Source: JBFEYJ01 sp041562215 (GTDB taxonomy: Bacteria > Pseudomonadota > Gammaproteobacteria > Thiohalomonadales > Thiohalomonadaceae). From it: a DNA stretch of 7,708 nucleotides. Every line of letters starts with the position of its first letter. Position 1 is the first letter of the stretch. The notes below the pieces were generated by a model. The model saw only the letters and a list, made by a program, of their open reading frames with translations. It did not search any database and was not told the DNA's origin. The stretch lies in the NCBI GenBank assembly GCA_041562215.1, contig JBFEYJ010000137.1:1-7708 (forward strand), written 5' to 3'. Positions 1 through 6,346 of the stretch are shown here, piece after piece. A program made the translations under genes and the position numbers.

Positions 1-301
1 CGGTGATGCCGACCTTACCCGGTTTCCTCTTGAGACAATCGTGCAATACACGCCGGGTAAATTCAGGCTTGGCGCCGGTATTACCTACCATCTCAATCCA
101 AAGCTTCACGCAAGCGGAGACCTCGCACCTGCAGAAGTATCATTCGAGAATGCACTGGGTGCGGTATATCAGCTTGACTACATTACGGAGACTGGCCTGA
201 TATGGGGGATCCGGTACACCGACCTCACATATACCGTTAACAATACGAATTTTGATGTTAATGCAGCGAGCTGGGGGATTCACATTACAGGACAATTTTG
301 A
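1..301 (+). CDS. C-terminal part of an outer-membrane beta-barrel protein (5' end outside window)
   Basis: The frame is open from base 2 to the TGA at 299-301, giving 99 residues with no convincing start, so the gene begins upstream of the window. A GTG at 41 is internal to the open frame and looks like an ordinary Val codon. The visible protein alternates polar and hydrophobic or aromatic residues in short strands (FRLGAGITYHL, GAVYQLDYI, LIWGIRYTDLTYTV, SWGIHITGQF). It ends in Phe after an alternating strand, the usual recognition signal for the outer-membrane beta-barrel assembly machinery. It is probably a small barrel of the OmpW/OmpA-like beta-barrel kind, but I cannot assign the family from the C-terminus alone. 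A lipoprotein gene follows 54 bp downstream on the same strand with no terminator between, so co-transcription is likely. Barrel location is fairly sure; function is unknown. Confidence 0.65.
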   Translation, partial: GDADLTRFPLETIVQYTPGKFRLGAGITYHLNPKLHASGDLAPAEVSFENALGAVYQLDYITETGLIWGIRYTDLTYTVNNTNFDVNAASWGIHITGQF

Positions 302-355
302 TGGTGTTTTTGTATTTGGACCTACGGCAATAGATTAATCAAAAAGGAGTGTCAG

Positions 356-817
356 ATGAAAATAAGAAAAGCCCTTCTCATACTCGTCACATTGGCGATT
401 GTTACCCTGTCAGGTTGTGCCACTGTTCCGATGGCCAGTAAGGCCCAAGATACCGAGGCAAAACAGTTCATCGTGCCCGAGGGAAAATCGAGTATCTATG
501 TCTATCGTAATGAGTTCCTTGGAGGAGCTGTTGCAATGGAGATCGACCTCGACGGAAGTCAAGTTGCCATCACACGTGCAAATAACTATGTGCGACTGAT
601 TGTCGAACCAGGAAAGCACACCATTACTTCTCATGCTGAAAATGAACACAGCGTTGACGTCAATGCCGAGAAGGGTAAAAACCACTTTGTCTGGCAAGAG
701 GCGAAAATGGGAATCATGATGGCACGAACCAAGCTTAATTTGGTTGACGAGGAAGAAGGGCGTCAAGGCGTCAATGAATGTAGTTTGGTCGACTTTGTCT
801 ATGCGGAAAAGGAATAA
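356..817 (+). CDS. DUF2846-domain lipoprotein
   Basis: This 153-residue protein starts with a lipoprotein signal peptide: K2, R4 and K5, a hydrophobic stretch to about residue 17, then the lipobox L18-S19-G20-C21. C21 would be acylated and anchor the protein in the outer or inner membrane. The rest fits my recollection of the DUF2846 family (Pfam). It shows a PEGKSSIYVYRNE stretch at 41-53, LDG at 65-67, a PGKHTI turn at 85-90, and the conserved KNHFVWQEAKMG block at 108-119, with ARTKL and VDEEEGRQGV near the end. The fold is likely all beta and periplasmic. No enzymatic role is known for the family. The start is supported by AGGAG at 345-349, six bases before the ATG. It lies just downstream of a beta-barrel gene on the same strand, so both products may belong to the envelope. 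Family call is good; function is unknown. Confidence 0.85.
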   Translation: MKIRKALLILVTLAIVTLSGCATVPMASKAQDTEAKQFIVPEGKSSIYVYRNEFLGGAVAMEIDLDGSQVAITRANNYVRLIVEPGKHTITSHAENEHSVDVNAEKGKNHFVWQEAKMGIMMARTKLNLVDEEEGRQGVNECSLVDFVYAEKE

Positions 818-1129
818 TTAGATAATTGGAAACCATGCACTCGGGGTCTGATCTTGCCTATCTATAGATAAATTAGGTTCTGTAAGGGATGACCCTGGTG
901 CTACGCGAAAAAATCTCTAAAAGCCGGTTTGGTTAAGGTGTCTTAGTTCAGACCCAATCTTCTTCACGGATCTGAACATTTCAAACGCACCGGTGTCGGC
1001 TGACATGATGGTATATCAAGCTGACTCGTTCCCCTGCTCTTCCCTCAGTTACGCAACCCTGCTGTTCGATGGATACGCACCTCCCGTCGTAATGAGGATC
1101 ATTATGCGTTAATCTTCCTCTCTCCCCGC
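818..1129. other. gene-free stretch between lipoprotein and M50B genes
   Basis: No reading frame here looks like a gene. The stretch holds a 113-bp segment with inverted ends (listed separately), a 12-bp perfect palindrome TATCTATAGATA at 859-870, and a short AATGA-GGA-TCATT inverted repeat at about 1091-1103. I see no classical terminator with a T run after the lipoprotein gene and no convincing promoter for the gene at 1130. Confidence 0.5.
843..955. repeat. 113-bp segment with short inverted ends (possible small non-autonomous mobile element)
   Basis: GGGTCTGA at 844-851 is matched exactly by its reverse complement TCAGACCC at 948-955. Past those eight bases the two inward arms still share CT (GGGTCTGATCTT against GGGTCTGAACTA). 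An internal palindrome TATCTATAGATA lies at 859-870. Short inverted ends around about 100 bp of gene-free DNA are what a miniature inverted-repeat element or a palindromic intergenic repeat would look like. I see no flanking target duplication and no second copy in the window, so this could be chance. Confidence 0.3.
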
Positions 1130-1861
1130 ATGACGATTTCGAGATTATGGACTATGAACGATAACAATAAACTGTCGAAGCTCACCTTTCTCATGCTGAT
1201 GGCTTTGGCCTTGATTACCTCCTATATTCCTATCCTGAGCTGGCCTCTTGAGTGGTTCGAGACTTTTTTCCATGAGATCTCACATGGCTTGATGGCGCTA
1301 TTGACCGGAGGGAGCATAGCTCGCATTGAGCTGCACCTGATGGGTTCGGGATTGTGCTACACAGTGGGAGGTGTGCATTTCCTGGTGAGTTTTTCGGGTT
1401 ATGCCGGTGCAGTGATGTGGGGTGCTTTACTGTATATGGTGGTCGGCGTTGCAAACCCGTGGATGGCCCGAACTCTGGTTGCAAGTTTGGGGATTCTGGT
1501 GGTTGGTGTTACTGTCTTCTGGGTTCGTGATTTGATTAGTCTGTTTATTGTGGCGATGATTCTCGGGTTGGTCATTGCCGCTTATGCCGCTGGTCGTTAT
1601 CGCCTGTCTCAGCTGGCTATCCGTTTTATCGCTGTATATGTGATGCTAAGTGCTGCACGTACCCCGCTGAGTTTAATTGATGGGCGGAGTTTGGGGGACG
1701 GAGACACGCTTGCAACCCTGACAGGTATACCGGAGATTGTCTGGGTTCTGATCTGGGAAGCGATCGCCTTGTCGACACTTTGGCTTGTCTATCGGGCTCA
1801 TGGGACGAAACATGAGCAAGGGCATGAGACGGGCACATCCGCCGTGGTTGAGACGAGTTAA
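1130..1861 (+). CDS. M50B-like integral membrane metalloprotease homologue
   Basis: This 243-residue, very hydrophobic protein has about six membrane segments (roughly residues 17-38, 82-106, 115-132, 135-155, 163-178, 203-221). The zinc motif HEISH (H48, E49, H52) lies in the stretch after the first segment, followed by LLTGGSIARIEL at 58-69. SGYAGAVMWGALL at 89-101 and D184 to P201 (IDGRSLGDGDTLATLTGIP) also fit the M50B peptidase-like family (Pfam Peptidase_M50B). Known M50 proteases cleave membrane substrates; this branch is poorly characterised and its substrate cannot be read from the sequence. The third zinc ligand may be one of the Asp residues near 190-192, which is my inference. The start is uncertain: neither ATG at 1130 nor ATG at 1154 (M9) has a good ribosome binding site, and 1154 (MNDNNKLSK) is plausible. 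It stands alone on its strand and converges with xre. Confidence 0.8.
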   Translation: MTISRLWTMNDNNKLSKLTFLMLMALALITSYIPILSWPLEWFETFFHEISHGLMALLTGGSIARIELHLMGSGLCYTVGGVHFLVSFSGYAGAVMWGALLYMVVGVANPWMARTLVASLGILVVGVTVFWVRDLISLFIVAMILGLVIAAYAAGRYRLSQLAIRFIAVYVMLSAARTPLSLIDGRSLGDGDTLATLTGIPEIVWVLIWEAIALSTLWLVYRAHGTKHEQGHETGTSAVVETS

Positions 1862-1902
1862 ACGGGTTGCTGCCCTACCTGTTTCTGCTCTGCCAACCCG
1901 TT
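1861..1902 (+). terminator. hairpin at the end of the M50B gene (weak terminator candidate)
   Basis: AACGGGTTG at 1861-1869 pairs perfectly with CAACCCGTT at 1894-1902, a 9-bp stem with a 24-base loop that starts on the last base of the stop codon. No T run follows, so it is not a classical intrinsic terminator. It could act as a transcript-end stabiliser. Confidence 0.35.
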
Positions 1903-2201
1903 ATGAACAGCGGGTCGTTACTGAGTACCTCCCAAGTGGACCCATTAGTTAATAGCCAGAATCAGCTGAGGTATGCCAACGAGCATCTCTTGTATCACCG
2001 GGTCAGTTCCTGATGAATTTGAACTCCCCCGACAAAGATGAACGTCCGGACCTCGTTTTCTCTCCTCAACGGCTGTGAGCCACCCGCCCTCAAGTGATCG
2101 AGGGAGTGTCTGTTGTGAACAGGAGGCCGTGCTGGCAGGAGCCAGCAAACTCGATCCGCGCAGGCTCTCGCCTCACTACAGGCTTAAGTGAGTACTTACA
2201 T
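1903..2201. other. gene-free stretch with four consecutive stem-loops at 2087-2192
   Basis: Between the converging M50B and xre genes I find no convincing gene. Four perfect stems follow one another in 106 bases: CCCTC/GAGGG (2087-2091/2100-2104, 8-base loop), CTGTT/AACAG (2110-2114/2118-2122, loop GTG), TGCTGGC/GCCAGCA (2130-2136/2141-2147, loop AGGA) and CTCACT/AGTGAG (2172-2177/2187-2192, 9-base loop). There is also a GTCCGGAC palindrome at about 2045-2052. The fourth stem begins 10 bases past the xre stop on the minus strand and could mark the xre transcript end, though no T run follows it. The cluster could be a structured RNA, a 3' UTR or a palindromic repeat; I cannot match it to a known family. 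Confidence 0.4.
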
Positions 2202-2507
2202 TCAATTGTCGCTATTTAGTAATTTGATCACCTTTTGTTGTTCTTGGCGTTGTAAGGTACTGAAGCAGAGAATCATCTCACTCAACAGGTCATCTTCACA
2301 GTAGAAGTAAGGCACCGGTGTATTTAAAACCTTCCCCAGTTGAACTAGCGTCGTGTAATCCGGCGTATGTTTCCCTTTCTCATATTGGTTGATTCGTGGA
2401 CTCGCCGAAAATTCATCGATGCCTGCCCGAATACCCAGTTCTTTCTGAGATATGCCGGCTTTCTGTCTGGCCTCTGCTATCCGTTTAGCCACTGGATTGG
2501 AACTCAT
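2202..2507 (-). CDS. XRE-family helix-turn-helix transcriptional regulator
   Basis: This 101-residue protein carries a Cro/C1-type HTH_3 domain at about residues 7-61. It shows the usual sequence pattern IAEARQKAGISQKELGIRAG, then a recognition segment around SPRINQYEKGKHTPD (36-50) and LGKVLNTPVPYFY (57-69). The C-terminal tail (70-101) is short and acidic then helical, probably for dimerisation. Such proteins are typically autorepressors that bind palindromic operators as dimers; that fits the two CTAAG-N5-CTTAG sites just upstream of its start. The ATG at 2507-2505 is preceded by GGAG with a 5-base spacer, supporting this start. No toxin, phage or restriction gene lies next to it, so its target is not apparent. 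It may be a remnant of a mobile or toxin-antitoxin module. Family is near certain; role is inferred. Confidence 0.92.
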   Translation of the reverse strand: MSSNPVAKRIAEARQKAGISQKELGIRAGIDEFSASPRINQYEKGKHTPDYTTLVQLGKVLNTPVPYFYCEDDLLSEMILCFSTLQRQEQQKVIKLLNSDN

Positions 2508-2531
2508 AAGCTCTCCAATTATTCTTTGCTA

Positions 2532-2560
2532 TTGACGAGCTAAGAGACTCTTAGTAATTT
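2532..2560 (+). promoter_or_regulatory. rightward promoter candidate overlapping operator 1
   Basis: TTGACG at 2532-2537 matches the sigma-70 -35 box in five of six positions. After a 17-base spacer comes TAATTT at 2555-2560, a weak -10 box. The 15-bp palindrome at 2540-2554 fills the spacer, a classical placement for repression, and the second palindrome falls near the expected transcription start. It points away from xre. The -10 match is poor, and no clear gene lies downstream. Confidence 0.4.
2540..2554. promoter_or_regulatory. operator-like palindrome 1 upstream of xre
   Basis: CTAAGAGACTCTTAG is a perfect 15-bp palindrome around a central A. Its half-sites are CTAAG and CTTAG, five bases apart, and it lies 33 bp upstream of the xre start codon. 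The same half-sites and spacing recur at 2574-2588, which is strong evidence for a dimer-binding site, most simply for the adjacent XRE protein. Confidence 0.65.
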
Positions 2561-2572
2561 GCGCTCTTGGCT

Positions 2573-2589
2573 ACTAAGACTTCCTTAGT
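2573..2589. promoter_or_regulatory. operator-like palindrome 2 upstream of xre
   Basis: ACTAAG-ACTTC-CTTAGT is an inverted repeat with 6-bp arms. Its core CTAAG-N5-CTTAG is identical in half-sites and spacing to the site at 2540-2554. The two centres are 34 bp apart, a little over three helical turns, so bound dimers could lie on nearly the same face of the DNA. Confidence 0.6.
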
Positions 2590-3189
2590 GTCTTGGCGAG
2601 GACTGTCCAGGTTCCGGTCCTTTTTTGGCGATGAAACAGAACACAACTGCTTATGCCAGGAGTTCTACGTGCTAACGGCCTTGATTGAGGTATGGCAATC
2701 TCCTCATGCCCCGGAGACCGTGTGGACAATATTCGATACTGGCGTATCGTCTAAAACAGTTTCTGAGAATAAAATCAATTGCCGCACTCAGATGCTGGAG
2801 AAAAGTATAAAGTGCACCCTGAATAAAGCACGTCAGCTTAAGACTTAAGAGATGTTTGTGCGGCGAGTACTCCACTGCCATGGTCTGCTACTGATTGTTA
2901 AGTACATTAACCGGCTGTGCCATTGGCAATGTTGCCACAGTGTGGGGGGCGAGACTGTGACTCTACCTCAGCACCACCAGCTCCGTTCTCGTGGCGTACA
3001 CTGCCTACAAAGCAGGGCGTTCCGTGTGTGAGAGAGTCAGGTAAATGAACTATTACACCGATCGTGATTTGAACGCCGGTTATTCGATACGTATGGTGTT
3101 GTACAAACCCGAAAGGTCGGCACGCTGGATAACGATATGGTATCTTGAAGGTCTTTTCAGATCACCGCATCTATCGGGAAAGTACCGAG

Positions 3190-3732
3190 ATGTATGACGG
3201 TGTCGTTGCGGAATTTCCTGGTCAGGCCCATGTATCACCACGAACCGGCGGCCACGGGGTTTCGCATCAGAGGCAACCCGCTTCACACCAAATCAGTCCT
3301 TTCTTTGCAGATAAGCAGTCCCCGCTAATCCTGGGCCATCGCGGTGTTCCTTTATTGCATCAGGAAAATACCATCGCAGGGTTTCGCAGGGCTTTAGAGC
3401 TGGGTATCGATGGCGTGGAGTTCAATGTCTTCATGACGCGTGACGGCAAGATAGTCGTGTTCCATGATGAGGAAACCGAACGGCTCACGGGGGTGAAAGG
3501 TCGCATTACGGAGGTGACCTGGGACGAGGTGTCGCGTCTGCGGATCCACAAACTCGATATGGGGGGCGGAAAATTGGTCACCTATCCCACGGAGGGGCGT
3601 ATTCCGTTGCTGGAGGAGGTGCTAGGAGTTCAAGGGCAAGCTGCTGATGAACATCGAGATGAAGGCTTTCGCCCCGAACTGGAGTCGCCGTCACACCGGT
3701 ACCGAGGTGGCCCGCATCATTCTGCGAGCTGA
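3190..3732 (+). pseudogene. truncated, frameshifted glycerophosphodiester phosphodiesterase
   Basis: The enzyme family hydrolyses glycerophosphodiesters to glycerol-3-phosphate and an alcohol in a TIM-barrel domain. Similarity begins at about 3300 and shows GHRG (3334-3345), the ENT motif, GVEFNVFMTRDG and VVFHDE with the catalytic-type His. It then follows RLTG and TEVTWDEVSRL to RIPLLEEVL. After the Leu codon at 3622-3624 the frame breaks: the next frame from 3626 continues with EFKGKLLMNIEMKAFAPNW and on to ARIILRAD at about 3733. So a frameshift lies at 3622-3628. The usual metal-binding E-x-D is E-F-N here (Asn codon at 3424-3426). The second half of the barrel is missing, because at about 3732 the sequence becomes the end of a gene on the other strand. 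No good start or ribosome site is visible; the 5' limit given is an in-frame ATG and is arbitrary. It is almost surely non-functional. Confidence 0.75.
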
Positions 3733-4938
3733 TTGGCCGCATTGGCCGCCTGTGCCGCCTCATTCTCGCGACTGAGTCGGCGTACCCTGTCGGCCAAGGC
3801 CAGCGAGAGGAAAAACATCTCGAACAGAACACCCCACAGTGCCCAGATGCCGGCGTCGATGGAGAGCTCTACCAACCCTACCTCGCCGAGAATTCCTTTG
3901 GCAGTCATCGCCACCATACCGCCCCAGCCAATCAGGATGTAAAGTGCCCCCTGTTTTTTCGGTAGCTGCCGTGAGAGTAGCTCGGTGACCAGCAGGGTAA
4001 GAGCCAGATGGCTGGAGCGAACCACGGTAAGGACCTGATGCAGCTCCAGCACAAGGAAGAGCAGCGGTGACACCAGCATAGCCACGATGAAGAGCCGATA
4101 GAGACGGGCCAGCCGGGGGGAGAGGCTTGGTAGATCGAGAAATGTGTAGATGAATATCGCCCCGCATAACACGCCGATGACAATCCCGGGGATGTTGAGG
4201 AGCAGGTAACGTTCCAGGATGGGAAGAGCGGCTCCTACCATTCCCAACGCGGTCAGGAGATAGAGCAGCATGGCCAACATAGAATAAGTAATTCCAGAGC
4301 CGGAGACTGTTACCCAGAAACAGGTTGTAGAAGATGAGGGCGGCAATGGCACCGGCGCCGGTCCAGATGGCCACCATGTGAAAGCGGGCTTCGGCATGGG
4401 CCACTGTGGCGGACTTGATGAAGATGAGGCCCTTGTGAGCCACCTCGGTCTCCAGACGGAGGACGACGGTGCGATGGCTGCCTTGGGGAAAATCGATCGG
4501 GAAGTGATGGCCGATGGTGTAGTCGGGAAATCCCTCGCGTGCCTTGGCCAACAGATCCGCCTCGGTCTGATGGAGCTGTGTCTTTCCATCGAAGACGAAC
4601 AGTTGCGCCCGGTGAGTGGCGGTGTTGCCTACATGGACCACCCAATGTTCCTCTTCGGTGGTGTTCTCCACCTCGGCCACCCACCAGTATCAGCGCGTCA
4701 TGATAGCGATTGTGGGTTGATCACCATGCGCTTGGTAGGATGCAGCCTGTTGCGCCGCTACGTTCGGTCGTAGCTCAGCTAGGGGATCGCTCAGCAGTAC
4801 GGGGCCTCGTACGATGGGCGAGTCATAGTCATAAAACGGATAGGTGCTCAGCCAGGCTACCAGCAGAAACAGAAGCGGAAATGGCACCGAACGGATTATT
4901 ACTTGTGTAATTAGAGGCATTCCTTTGCGTGGTAGCAA
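3717..4938 (-). pseudogene. broken 7TMR-DISM sensor protein lacking its output domain
   Basis: The pieces, read leftwards, form one gene. The N-terminal piece starts at TTG 4938 or, better, ATG 4920 (signal segment FPLLFLLVAWLSTYPF). It reaches an in-frame TGA at 4690-4692, where a TGG Trp codon would fit. The same frame continues YWWVAEVENT as a 7TMR-DISMED2-like extracellular beta domain, then the first membrane segments (FHMVAIWTGAGAIAALIFY, LWNYLFYVGH). A frameshift at about 4262-4278 moves to another frame, YLLTALGMVG, with the remaining segments up to LSLALADRVRRL. The start of a helical linker (RENEAAQAANAAN) follows, then a stop at 3717-3719. Such proteins normally sense ligands outside the cell and drive a kinase, GGDEF or similar domain after this linker; none is present. 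TGA is the normal stop of xre and the last gene, so recoding is unlikely. Family call is good; inactive as it stands. Confidence 0.75.
3732..3749. repeat. tandem ATTGGCCGC at the pseudogene junction
   Basis: ATTGGCCGC occurs twice head to tail at 3732-3740 and 3741-3749, exactly where the two broken genes meet. In the minus-strand gene the two copies encode Ala-Ala-Asn twice, so the repeat could be native to that linker rather than made by the rearrangement. Confidence 0.5.
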
Positions 4939-5372
4939 ATATGTAGACCCAACCCGTCCCTGTGATGGCGAGCAGGGAAATACCCCGCAACTGCACGATG
5001 AAGCAGCGACGTGAGCGGGCTCGGAGTGCTAATTATATGATGCTTCATGGAAAAGGCGAGGGTTTGGAGGCTCAAATCAGCGCACGGGGGGGCTTCGTTC
5101 GCAAGAGGGGATAGAAATGGGATGCTTGCACTTTTCAGGGTGATTTCTTTACAGGGGGGCACTATTAACCGGTGCCTGCCGCTAAAACAACAATAGTATG
5201 TGTTTTCTCTCGAGGGGGCGGCGTAGGGGAATCATCCAAAAATACGATGGATCGCTGCTGCAGGAAATCCGAATCAAAGTCTGATGGACTGTATAAACAA
5301 GAGACTTGAATCCCTGATCCGAAATGACGATGGTGAGCACGGCTGTTTTGACACATTGGGGAAGGAAGTGAT
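4939..5372. other. gene-free stretch between the broken sensor and lysR
   Basis: No frame here is convincing; two minus-strand frames (4911-5162 and 5165-5356) have no recognisable domain or ribosome site. Seen instead: an 8-bp inverted repeat ATGAAGCA/TGCTTCAT at 4998-5005 and 5041-5048, and runs of six or seven G at 5086-5092 and 5154-5159. I see no terminator after lysR. Confidence 0.45.
5032..5037 (-). promoter_or_regulatory. perfect -10 box candidate for the broken sensor gene
   Basis: On the minus strand these bases read TATAAT. It lies about 110 bases upstream of the ATG at 4920 and within the loop of the ATGAAGCA/TGCTTCAT inverted repeat. No good -35 box sits 16-18 bases further upstream, so this is weak evidence for a promoter. 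Confidence 0.25.
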
Positions 5373-6254
5373 TTATAGGGGGGGCGTTGTCAGGCTTGAT
5401 GCGATGAAGTTCACTACCGCTCGTATTCGTGCGATCCGGCGTAAGTCTTTGTGACAGACCAGAAACATCTCATGACCCGGCAGCGAGAGATCGTGGAGCA
5501 GTGGCGCCAGCTGCGGGTTTGTCCTGGCGAACATGTGCGGCTGGATCGAGATCCCGACACCGGCAATCGTTGCCTTGAGTCGGGCGTTCGTGCTGTCACT
5601 GGATAGCACCGGTGATGTTGGTGACGAGTGTTCAATGAGCCACTGGTTTTCGGGCAGCGTGGCGAGCTGATCGCCGTAGGCAATTACGCGATGCTGTGCC
5701 AGCTCTCCAGCCTGTGAGGGATATCCGAAGGTGTCGAGGTAGGTGTGAGAGGCATAGAGCCCCATACTCATTTCACCGAGGTGCCTGATCACCAGGCTTG
5801 CCTCTCGGGGGCGGAACAGACGTACCGCGATATCCGCCTCGCCCCGTGTCATGTTCGCGGTATTCGAGGAGATATTCAGGTTCAGCTTGATGTCCGGGTA
5901 TTTGAGATAGAATTGTGGCAACAGCGGGGTTAGCACCTCAAGACATAGACCTTCCGGCAACGCGATTCGGACCGTTCCACTAATCACCTCTTTACCACTT
6001 ATGGTTGTCTCGATCCTTGTGACGGCTGACTGGATATCCTGACAGTGTCCAAGAAGCCTGGCACCCTCTTCGGTGAGCGTGAGCCCCTTGACCGAGCGTT
6101 GAAAAAGCTTGACTCCAAGCTCCACCTCAAGGGCATCGATATGCCTTCCGACAGTCGGTTGATTCGAGCCAAGTACGGTTGCGGCGGCTGTCAGGCTGCC
6201 GTTTTCCGCGGCGGCGATAAAAAAGCGCAGTCCATTCCAGTTCAGGTTAATCAT
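5373..6254 (-). CDS. LysR-family transcriptional regulator
   Basis: At 293 residues the protein has the normal length for the family. The N-terminal winged HTH spans about 5-64 (LRFFIAAAENGSLTAAATVL, then the recognition part NQPTVGRHIDALEVELGVKL, FQRSVKGLTLTEEG), followed by a linker helix to about 88. The effector-binding domain begins at GTVRIALPEGL (93-103) and has two lobes, with EADIAVRLFRP and GVGISIQPHMFA as typical landmarks. LysR proteins bind DNA as tetramers and answer to a small co-inducer; the ligand here is unknown. It is divergent from a DUF4395 gene 92 bp away, the usual layout when the regulator controls its neighbour. The ATG at 6254 has no visible Shine-Dalgarno sequence, but residues M1-W6 lead straight into the HTH, so the start is plausible. 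A run of seven C in the sense strand codes for the tail TPPL. Confidence 0.93.
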   Translation of the reverse strand: MINLNWNGLRFFIAAAENGSLTAAATVLGSNQPTVGRHIDALEVELGVKLFQRSVKGLTLTEEGARLLGHCQDIQSAVTRIETTISGKEVISGTVRIALPEGLCLEVLTPLLPQFYLKYPDIKLNLNISSNTANMTRGEADIAVRLFRPREASLVIRHLGEMSMGLYASHTYLDTFGYPSQAGELAQHRVIAYGDQLATLPENQWLIEHSSPTSPVLSSDSTNARLKATIAGVGISIQPHMFARTNPQLAPLLHDLSLPGHEMFLVCHKDLRRIARIRAVVNFIASSLTTPPL

Positions 6255-6282
6255 TTATGTATTGTTACTATGCATTTGTTGT

Positions 6283-6294
6283 CGTATCGATACG
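6283..6294. promoter_or_regulatory. 12-bp palindrome in the lysR/DUF4395 divergent promoter region
   Basis: CGTATCGATACG is a perfect palindrome 28 bp from the lysR start and 52 bp from the DUF4395 gene start. A wider inverted repeat TTTGTTG/CAACAAA (6275-6281 and 6324-6330) surrounds it. LysR proteins bind imperfect dyads in such divergent regions, so it is a good candidate binding site. The binding itself is inferred, and I see no clear promoter boxes. Confidence 0.45.
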
Positions 6295-6346
6295 TGATTG
6301 AATAGTTTAGGGTGTGTTGACTTCAACAAACAAGAAGAGAGAAGCC

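Larger units (their letters stand above)
2508..3189. other. long gene-free stretch upstream of xre
   Basis: About 680 bases hold the xre operators and a rightward promoter candidate at the left end (listed separately) but no convincing gene. The longest rightward frame (2567-2848) opens with TTG inside the operator region, has no ribosome binding site, and its 93-residue product resembles nothing I know. A short frame from ATG 3044 (49 codons) is also unsupported. Structures seen: hairpin CGATAC-TGGC-GTATCG at 2734-2749, CTTAAG-A-CTTAAG at 2837-2849 and palindrome TGGCAA-TG-TTGCCA at 2924-2937. The region may be the relic of a gene once driven from the xre side. Confidence 0.5.

Noticed and set aside
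1091..1103. AATGA-GGA-TCATT inverted repeat upstream of the M50B gene as an operator
   Set aside because: Only 5-bp arms, a single copy and no associated promoter boxes; chance is a fair explanation.
1861..1902. Inverted repeat AACGGGTTG/CAACCCGTT as an integron attC site
   Set aside because: The ends do not fit the RYYYAAC...GTTRRRY core-site pattern, and there is no integrase or cassette structure.
1945..2148. 67-residue minus-strand frame between M50B and xre
   Set aside because: No ribosome site or family resemblance, and it runs through the stem-loop cluster, which explains the sequence better.
2567..2848. 93-residue rightward frame downstream of the xre operators
   Set aside because: It opens with TTG at the expected transcription start with no ribosome site, has no recognisable motif, and its composition does not look like a bacterial protein. 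Kept only as a possible relic.
4690..4692. TGA inside the sensor gene as selenocysteine or recoded Trp
   Set aside because: I see no selenocysteine insertion hairpin context or Sec-type redox motif. Other genes here end normally at TGA, and the same gene has a frameshift and a truncation, so a nonsense mutation is simpler.
5165..5356. 63-residue minus-strand frame downstream of lysR (and a similar one at 4911-5162)
   Set aside because: No ribosome site, domain or coding signature; treated as intergenic.
5378..5384. Seven-G run at the 3' end of lysR as a phase-variation tract
   Set aside because: A slip would alter only the last few residues of LysR, so it is unlikely to switch function.
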